From contig NZ_CP061813.1 in the NCBI RefSeq assembly GCF_014784055.1, positions 1,684,001 to 1,748,000 on the forward strand: a stretch of DNA of 64,000 nucleotides. The letters are read 5' to 3'. The stretch is from Polaribacter haliotis (GTDB lineage: Bacteria > Bacteroidota > Bacteroidia > Flavobacteriales > Flavobacteriaceae). The translations under genes were made by a program, and so were the position numbers. Below, in pieces: positions 58,891 to 64,000 of the stretch; position 1 is the first letter of the stretch, and each line of letters starts with the position of its first letter. A model generated the notes under the pieces. It saw only the letters and a program-made list of their open reading frames with translations, was not told the origin of the DNA and searched no databases.

Positions 58891-61800
58891 ATGAAAACAA
58901 AGTTTAAAGGGATTTTAACGCTGTTATTAGCGTTTGTTATGCAAATGAGTTTTGCTCAGGAGAAAACAATTTCTGGAACGGTGTCAGATGATTCTGGCGT
59001 ATTACCAGGAGTTAGTATTCTAATTAAAGGTACCAATAAAGGTACTGAAACAGATTTCGATGGTAAGTATTCTATTAAAGCAAAATCTGGAGACAGATTA
59101 GTTTATAGATACTTAGGTTACAAAGTTGTTAATAAGACTGTTGGTAACTCGAATGTAATAAATGTTACTTTAGTTCAAGATGCTAATGTCTTAGACGAGA
59201 TTGTTGTAACAGGAGTTGCAAGAGGAACATCAACAAAAAAACTTGGATTTTCTTTAGCTAAGGTTAGCACAAAAGAATTACAAGAAGTACCTGCAGCAGA
59301 TCCTGCAAATGCATTAAGAGGTAAAGTAGCTGGTGTAAGAATTGTTCAACCATCTGGTAACCCTTCTTCAGCACCTCAAATTAGATTAAGAGGATCTACA
59401 TCTATTAGTGGTTCTCAAAGCCCATTAATTATTGTAGATGGTATTATTACAAATGGTAGTTTAAGAGATGTAGCAGTTGAAGACATTGCTAGTATGGAAG
59501 TTGTTAAAGGTGCTGCAGCAGCATCATTATATGGTTCATTGGCAGCAAATGGTGTTATACAAATTATCACTAAAAAAGGAAAAGGTAAATTAAATGTTAC
59601 TCTAAGAAGTGAATATGGTTTTTCTGCTTTAACAAGTAACTACCCAGTTACAAATAAGCATTCTTATTTAAATGACCCTTTAGGTGTAAGAGATGGAGAT
59701 TGGGATAATGATCCTGCAACACCAAATACTAGTAATTTTGGTTTTGATTTAAGTTCTGGAAATAGAGTTTTAGACCCAGATGGTCTTTTTGACAATAACT
59801 ATTTAAGTACTTTATATGACAATGTAGATAATCTTTTTGAATCTCAAGATTTTACAGTTAATACTCTTTCTTTATCAGGTTCTGAAGATATTTATAATTA
59901 TTATTTATCTTTTCAAGATATGAAACAAGGTGGGGCATTAGAGCCAGTACCTCCTTATAAGAGACAAAGTATAAGAGCTAATTTTGGTGTAAAACCATCA
60001 GAAAAATTTGAAATTAAATTTACAGGTTCTTTAACTAAAACAGATGGGCAGTCTATTACAGAACAAGGTCAAGGGGCTAACTATTTTTACAGTGCTTTAA
60101 CTGTTGAGCCTTTTATTAATTTAACTGCAAGAGACGCACAAGGAAATTTTCAAAATTCTGGGATTCCTGGTTATGATGTTCAAGCAGGAAACTTCCAAAA
60201 CCCATTATATGTGGCTCAGGAACAAATTAGAGATTTTTACAGAAACAGGACTTTGTTAGGTGTTGATCTTTTGTACGACTTAACTGAAGATATTCAATTT
60301 AGTTTTAGTCAAAGTATGGATAGAACAAGTATTAGAGGGTTTTCTTATAATCCAAAAGGATTTGAAACGCCTACTCCAAGTGCAACATTAAATAATGGAT
60401 TTATTGGAGAGAGCGAAACAAAATTTCAAACAAATGTAACTGGTTTACAAGGTATATATAGTAAAACTTTTGGAGATTTAAATTTTGCTGCTACAGTAAA
60501 ATATTTATTTGAAAGTAGAACTTACAATGCATTATCTGCTAGTGGTTTTGATATCATAGCTTCTGGAGTATTAAATGTAGAAAATACTTTAAGAGATAAC
60601 CAAAGTATTAGTTCTCAAAATGAAAGAGAAATTGCAAGAAATTACTTTGTTAATTTAGATTTTGATTACAAAAACAAATTAATTTTAAATGTATTAGGAA
60701 GAAGAGATGAATCTTCTTTATTTGGTTCTGAAGAAAGATCTAAATATTATGGAAGAGGTTCTTTAGCATATAGGCTTACTGAAGATATTGAAATTAATAA
60801 TGTTCAAGAATTAAAATTCAGAGCAGCATATGGTACATCTGGATTAAGACCTCCAGCTTGGAATGCACAATATGAAACTTACTCAGTAACAACGTCTGGA
60901 ATTAGCCCAGGAGTTTTAGGTAACAACAAGTTAAAACCATCTGTTTCTGCAGAATTGGAATTAGGTTTAAACGCAGTTGTTTTTGATAAGATAAATGTAG
61001 AATTCAATTACTCTGATACTAAGACGAAAGATGCAGTAGTATTAGTACCATTACCAAGTGTAGCTGGTTTTTCTGCTCAATATCAAAATATTGGAGAAAT
61101 ATCTAGTAAATATTTTGAAGTTAGTATTAATGGAAACATAATAGATACTGAAGATTTTAAATGGAATTTTGGTGTTAATTTTGATACTGGTACTCAAGAA
61201 ATCTCAAATTTAAATGGTGTTCCTGCTTTTACAAGAGGTGGTCTTGGAGCTGTTAATTTATTTAGAGTTGAAGAAGGTCTTCCTTATGGAACAATGTATG
61301 GACAAAGTTTTGTGACTTCTGTAGCGGATCTTTCAACAGATGCTAATGGAGAAGTTTTAAACTTCGGTGGTTCTGGAACTGTACCTGGTGGATCTACAGG
61401 AGATTACAGTGTTAATTCTGATGGATATGTTGTATTGACAAGCGCGATAGGAACAGCTGCTGAAACACCTGTGTTATTATATGATGAACAAACAAGCCAA
61501 AATAAAGTAAGTGCTATCGGAGATACAAATCCAGACTTTAATGTAGGATTTAATACTTCATTTAATTACAAAGGTTTTAGCTTGTATGCATTAATTGACT
61601 GGCAAAAAGGTGGAGATATCTACAATTATACAAAACAAAACTTATATTTTAATGAAAGACATAGTGATCTAGAAAGTTTTGGAGCTGCAGGAAAACATTT
61701 ACAATATGCACAAAACATCTATAATAGAGCAGAACCAACAAGTTATTTTGTAGAAGATGGTTCTTATGTAAAAGTTAGAGAAATAGCATTAGGATATACT

Positions 61801-62001
61801 TTAAACACTAAAGAAATTGGTGTCGATTTTATCGATAGTGTAAAATTCTCTGTATCAGGTAGAAACTTATTTACTTTTACAGATTATTCTGGATGGGATC
61901 CTGAAGTTGCCATTGCAACAAACCCAACTAACTTTAGGTTAGATGAGTATGCATACCCTAATTTAAAAAGTTTCTCTTTTACAGCAGAAATTAAATTTTA
62001 A
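58891..62001 (+). CDS. SusC-family TonB-dependent outer-membrane transporter
   Basis: A 1036-residue protein from the ATG at 58891, where a normal signal peptide begins (MKTKFKGILTLLLAF...SFAQ); the frame extends to 58822 but adds a non-signal leader. N-terminal carboxypeptidase-regulatory-like domain (ISGTVSDDSGVLPGVSI), plug (VPAADPANALRGKVAGV; LIIVDGI; MEVVKGAAAASLYGS) and a large barrel ending in FTAEIKF. It works with the SusD partner immediately downstream. Substrate unknown. Confidence 0.95.
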   Translation: MKTKFKGILTLLLAFVMQMSFAQEKTISGTVSDDSGVLPGVSILIKGTNKGTETDFDGKYSIKAKSGDRLVYRYLGYKVVNKTVGNSNVINVTLVQDANVLDEIVVTGVARGTSTKKLGFSLAKVSTKELQEVPAADPANALRGKVAGVRIVQPSGNPSSAPQIRLRGSTSISGSQSPLIIVDGIITNGSLRDVAVEDIASMEVVKGAAAASLYGSLAANGVIQIITKKGKGKLNVTLRSEYGFSALTSNYPVTNKHSYLNDPLGVRDGDWDNDPATPNTSNFGFDLSSGNRVLDPDGLFDNNYLSTLYDNVDNLFESQDFTVNTLSLSGSEDIYNYYLSFQDMKQGGALEPVPPYKRQSIRANFGVKPSEKFEIKFTGSLTKTDGQSITEQGQGANYFYSALTVEPFINLTARDAQGNFQNSGIPGYDVQAGNFQNPLYVAQEQIRDFYRNRTLLGVDLLYDLTEDIQFSFSQSMDRTSIRGFSYNPKGFETPTPSATLNNGFIGESETKFQTNVTGLQGIYSKTFGDLNFAATVKYLFESRTYNALSASGFDIIASGVLNVENTLRDNQSISSQNEREIARNYFVNLDFDYKNKLILNVLGRRDESSLFGSEERSKYYGRGSLAYRLTEDIEINNVQELKFRAAYGTSGLRPPAWNAQYETYSVTTSGISPGVLGNNKLKPSVSAELELGLNAVVFDKINVEFNYSDTKTKDAVVLVPLPSVAGFSAQYQNIGEISSKYFEVSINGNIIDTEDFKWNFGVNFDTGTQEISNLNGVPAFTRGGLGAVNLFRVEEGLPYGTMYGQSFVTSVADLSTDANGEVLNFGGSGTVPGGSTGDYSVNSDGYVVLTSAIGTAAETPVLLYDEQTSQNKVSAIGDTNPDFNVGFNTSFNYKGFSLYALIDWQKGGDIYNYTKQNLYFNERHSDLESFGAAGKHLQYAQNIYNRAEPTSYFVEDGSYVKVREIALGYTLNTKEIGVDFIDSVKFSVSGRNLFTFTDYSGWDPEVAIATNPTNFRLDEYAYPNLKSFSFTAEIKF

Positions 62002-62019
62002 TAAAAAAAAATACAAAAA

Positions 62020-63495
62020 ATGAAAAAAATTATTAGTTATTTAGTTTTTTCTACAATGTTGTTTGTATCATTCACTTCATGTGAAGATTTAAATGTAGAA
62101 AATATTAACCAAGCAGATAGAGAAAGAGCTCTAGCTGAAGATTCTGACGTTATAAGTTTATTAGACGGAGCTACAACAAACGTGTTTGCACACATTATAG
62201 GTTTTTCTGGAATTTATATGGACAATTTGGCGGATCAGTCGACAACTACAAATGCATATGTAAGTTTTTGGAGTTTTGCAAACCAACCTAGGGAGCAAAT
62301 TAACAATAGTCCTACAAATGCAGATTTAGGAAATCACGTAGGGAATTCATGGGGTAGTTTAAACTCATATATTAACTCAGCGAACACCATTATTACTTTA
62401 ATTGAAATTGATGGAAAACAATTATTTAATGAAGGAGTTGATGTTACAAATCAAAAATTATCTGCAGCATACTTTGTAAAAGGTTTAGCTCAAGGTTATT
62501 TATCTTTAATTTATGATAAAGCATTTATCGTAAATCCTGATACTGATTTAAGTGCATTAGAGTTTTCTACATACCAAGAAGTAATGGCTGCTAGTATTAC
62601 TAACTTAGAAAAATCTGTACAATTAGCAGGTAACTCTGCAACTTTAAGATTGCATGATAGTTATACTTTACCAAATGCTTTGTATAAACAAGTTGCAAAC
62701 TCGTTTATGGCTAAAATTACAATAGGAAATGCAAGAACTAAAGCTGAAGCAGCAAATACTGATAAAGCTAAAGTTTTAGCTTATGTAAATGCAGGAATAA
62801 CTGCAGACTTTACGCCTCCAACAAAACAAAGTGTTTTGTTTAATAACTTACAAGATTGGAGAACATTTTTTATCTCTGGGCAAGGTTATTTACCAACGGA
62901 CATTAAAGTAATGCATTTTTTAGATTCTAACTACCCTGTAGATTATCCGACAGATCCAAACATTATTTTAGATCCAGTACAAAGTAACGACCCAAGAGTA
63001 GACTATTTTGAATATAATTCAGCATTTGGATTTTTAAGAGAATCTAGAGGAAGGTATTTATTTACAAACTATTTTAATGTTAGAAAATTCTCTGGAAATA
63101 ATAGAAATGTTGAAGGAATTCCTTTAGATATATTTACTTTAGCTGAATTACAATATATAAAAGCAGAAGTTAGTTCTCCTGCAGATGCGGCTGCTATCTT
63201 AGATGCATCTCCTAGAGGAACTGTAGGTAATATAACTACACCAGGAACTGCTACAGAAGTAGAAAAAGCTTTATTGTATGAATATTCTGTTGAATTAGAT
63301 TTAAATGCTTCAATTGGTACACATTGGTTTTACATGAGAAGAAATGATATGCTTCAAGAAGGTACACCTTTACATTACCCAATTCCAGCATCTGAACTAG
63401 AAATTATTGGAGAAGAGTTTTACACTTTTGGTGGAACTGCTAATATTGGAAGTGAAGGAACTGCATCTGGAGCGAATTCATGGAAAAATTTCTAA
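62020..63495 (+). CDS. SusD/RagB-family surface lipoprotein
   Basis: A 491-residue lipoprotein (lipobox FTSC, C21) of the TPR-containing SusD fold, the lid that binds ligand on top of the SusC barrel. It follows susC by 18 bp. No sugar hydrolase, sulfatase or regulator lies beside the pair within the window, so the ligand may be peptide or another nutrient. Confidence 0.93.
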   Translation: MKKIISYLVFSTMLFVSFTSCEDLNVENINQADRERALAEDSDVISLLDGATTNVFAHIIGFSGIYMDNLADQSTTTNAYVSFWSFANQPREQINNSPTNADLGNHVGNSWGSLNSYINSANTIITLIEIDGKQLFNEGVDVTNQKLSAAYFVKGLAQGYLSLIYDKAFIVNPDTDLSALEFSTYQEVMAASITNLEKSVQLAGNSATLRLHDSYTLPNALYKQVANSFMAKITIGNARTKAEAANTDKAKVLAYVNAGITADFTPPTKQSVLFNNLQDWRTFFISGQGYLPTDIKVMHFLDSNYPVDYPTDPNIILDPVQSNDPRVDYFEYNSAFGFLRESRGRYLFTNYFNVRKFSGNNRNVEGIPLDIFTLAELQYIKAEVSSPADAAAILDASPRGTVGNITTPGTATEVEKALLYEYSVELDLNASIGTHWFYMRRNDMLQEGTPLHYPIPASELEIIGEEFYTFGGTANIGSEGTASGANSWKNF

Positions 63496-63517
63496 TAAAC
63501 TATTTTTAAAAATATTT

Positions 63518-63550
63518 AAAACTACCCTATTAAATAGGGTAGTTTTTTTT
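63518..63550 (+). terminator. Terminator of the susCD operon
   Basis: ACTACCCTA-TTAAA-TAGGGTAGT stem (63521-63542) followed by a run of Ts, 25 bp after the susD stop. Confidence 0.9.
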
Positions 63551-63563
63551 TACTTTATGATAT

Positions 63564-64000
63564 ATGAAAACTAAATTAATTTTATTAATACTTTTAACCT
63601 TATCTTTTGTAAACTGTACAACAAAAGAAAATAAAGAACATAAAACTATCTGTTTACAATATAATATCTTTAATATTAAAAATATAAAAGATGGAGATAC
63701 TCTTAAAATAGACAGTTTTGTTTTTGTACATAAAGATAATATTACTAAGGAAAATAGTTCTTTTGTACTTCCCTCTTTCGAACCAACATTAATTTCTGAA
63801 GGAGATAAAAAATTAAAAGAAAAAATGAATAATATAGACATGGCAGTAATATTGGTAAAACACTTAAATACAACTGGTTTATATGAATTCTCTAACTTTA
63901 ATCAAACAAATGTAAATGGTATTATAAACATAAAAAGAAAGGATGGCGAAAGAATTTCTATTGAAAAAAATGACGATTATCCACTTAAAATTTTCTGTTT
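63564..64000 (+). CDS. Lipoprotein, cut by the window end
   Basis: A frame from ATG 63564 stays open to the last base (145 complete codons). It has a signal peptide and lipobox FVNC (C18). The mature part is rich in Lys, Asn and Ile with no domain I recognise (DGDTLKIDSFVFVHKDN). It starts 14 bp after the susCD terminator. Its relation to that locus is uncertain. Confidence 0.75.
   Translation, partial: MKTKLILLILLTLSFVNCTTKENKEHKTICLQYNIFNIKNIKDGDTLKIDSFVFVHKDNITKENSSFVLPSFEPTLISEGDKKLKEKMNNIDMAVILVKHLNTTGLYEFSNFNQTNVNGIINIKRKDGERISIEKNDDYPLKIFC

Noticed and set aside
63530..63841. 103-aa minus-strand frame at the window end
   Set aside because: It is antisense to a lipoprotein gene with a proper signal peptide and begins in the susCD terminator.

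Overview
The window is a low-G+C chromosomal segment of a Gram-negative bacterium, almost certainly a marine-type Flavobacteriaceae (Bacteroidetes). The evidence is a SusC/SusD pair, promoters of the TTG-N18/19-TAnnTTTG type, the gene order rpsL-rpsG-fusA-rpsJ-rplC without tuf, zinc-free forms of L31, L36 and S14, and many Bacteroidetes-style lipoproteins. Polaribacter or Tenacibaculum relatives are my best guess; that is inference, not a database match.

Region 1 (1-9.0 kb, minus strand) is an operon for the animal-like 3-hydroxykynurenine branch of tryptophan breakdown. In transcription order it reads kynU, a 43-aa membrane peptide, kmo, DUF1697, ridA-type 2-aminomuconate deaminase, a phytanoyl-CoA-dioxygenase-like protein, 2-aminomuconate semialdehyde dehydrogenase, a 72-aa protein, an SDR that lacks its catalytic Tyr/Lys, 3-hydroxyanthranilate dioxygenase (HAO) and ACMS decarboxylase (ACMSD). 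Together the recognised enzymes take kynurenine to 4-oxalocrotonate. The operon is interrupted by several dispersed palindromic repeats, one of which forms the end of HAO and the start of ACMSD.

Region 2 (9.1-26.8 kb) holds mixed housekeeping genes: an NlpC/P60 cell-wall hydrolase, a SerB-SerA fusion, a degenerate UbiA-like protein, glycine decarboxylase (gcvP), bacillithiol-type reductase ypdA with an FMN-dependent glutamate synthase-like protein, L31 type B, glutaminyl cyclase, a beta-helix lipoprotein, an amidohydrolase, an SDR, a SprT-like protein and manC.

Region 3 (26.8-39.2 kb) holds a DUF389 membrane protein, tRNA-Lys(UUU), an MlaEF-like ABC pair, a PafA-type alkaline phosphatase, a frameshifted small lipocalin-like gene, PrsW, two adjacent guanidino-modifying (pentein fold) enzymes, and gltA, eno and carA.

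Region 4 (39.3-56.8 kb, minus strand) is the complete str-S10-spc-alpha ribosomal superoperon from rpsL to rplQ. It is split by a strong terminator after rpsJ, followed by a structured leader before rplC, and it has a probable internal promoter with a leader before rpsH.

Region 5 (56.9-64.0 kb, plus strand) holds an Omp85/TamA-like outer-membrane protein, a SusC/SusD nutrient uptake pair and a lipoprotein cut by the window edge.

No CRISPR array, rRNA operon, phage or complete transposon was seen.
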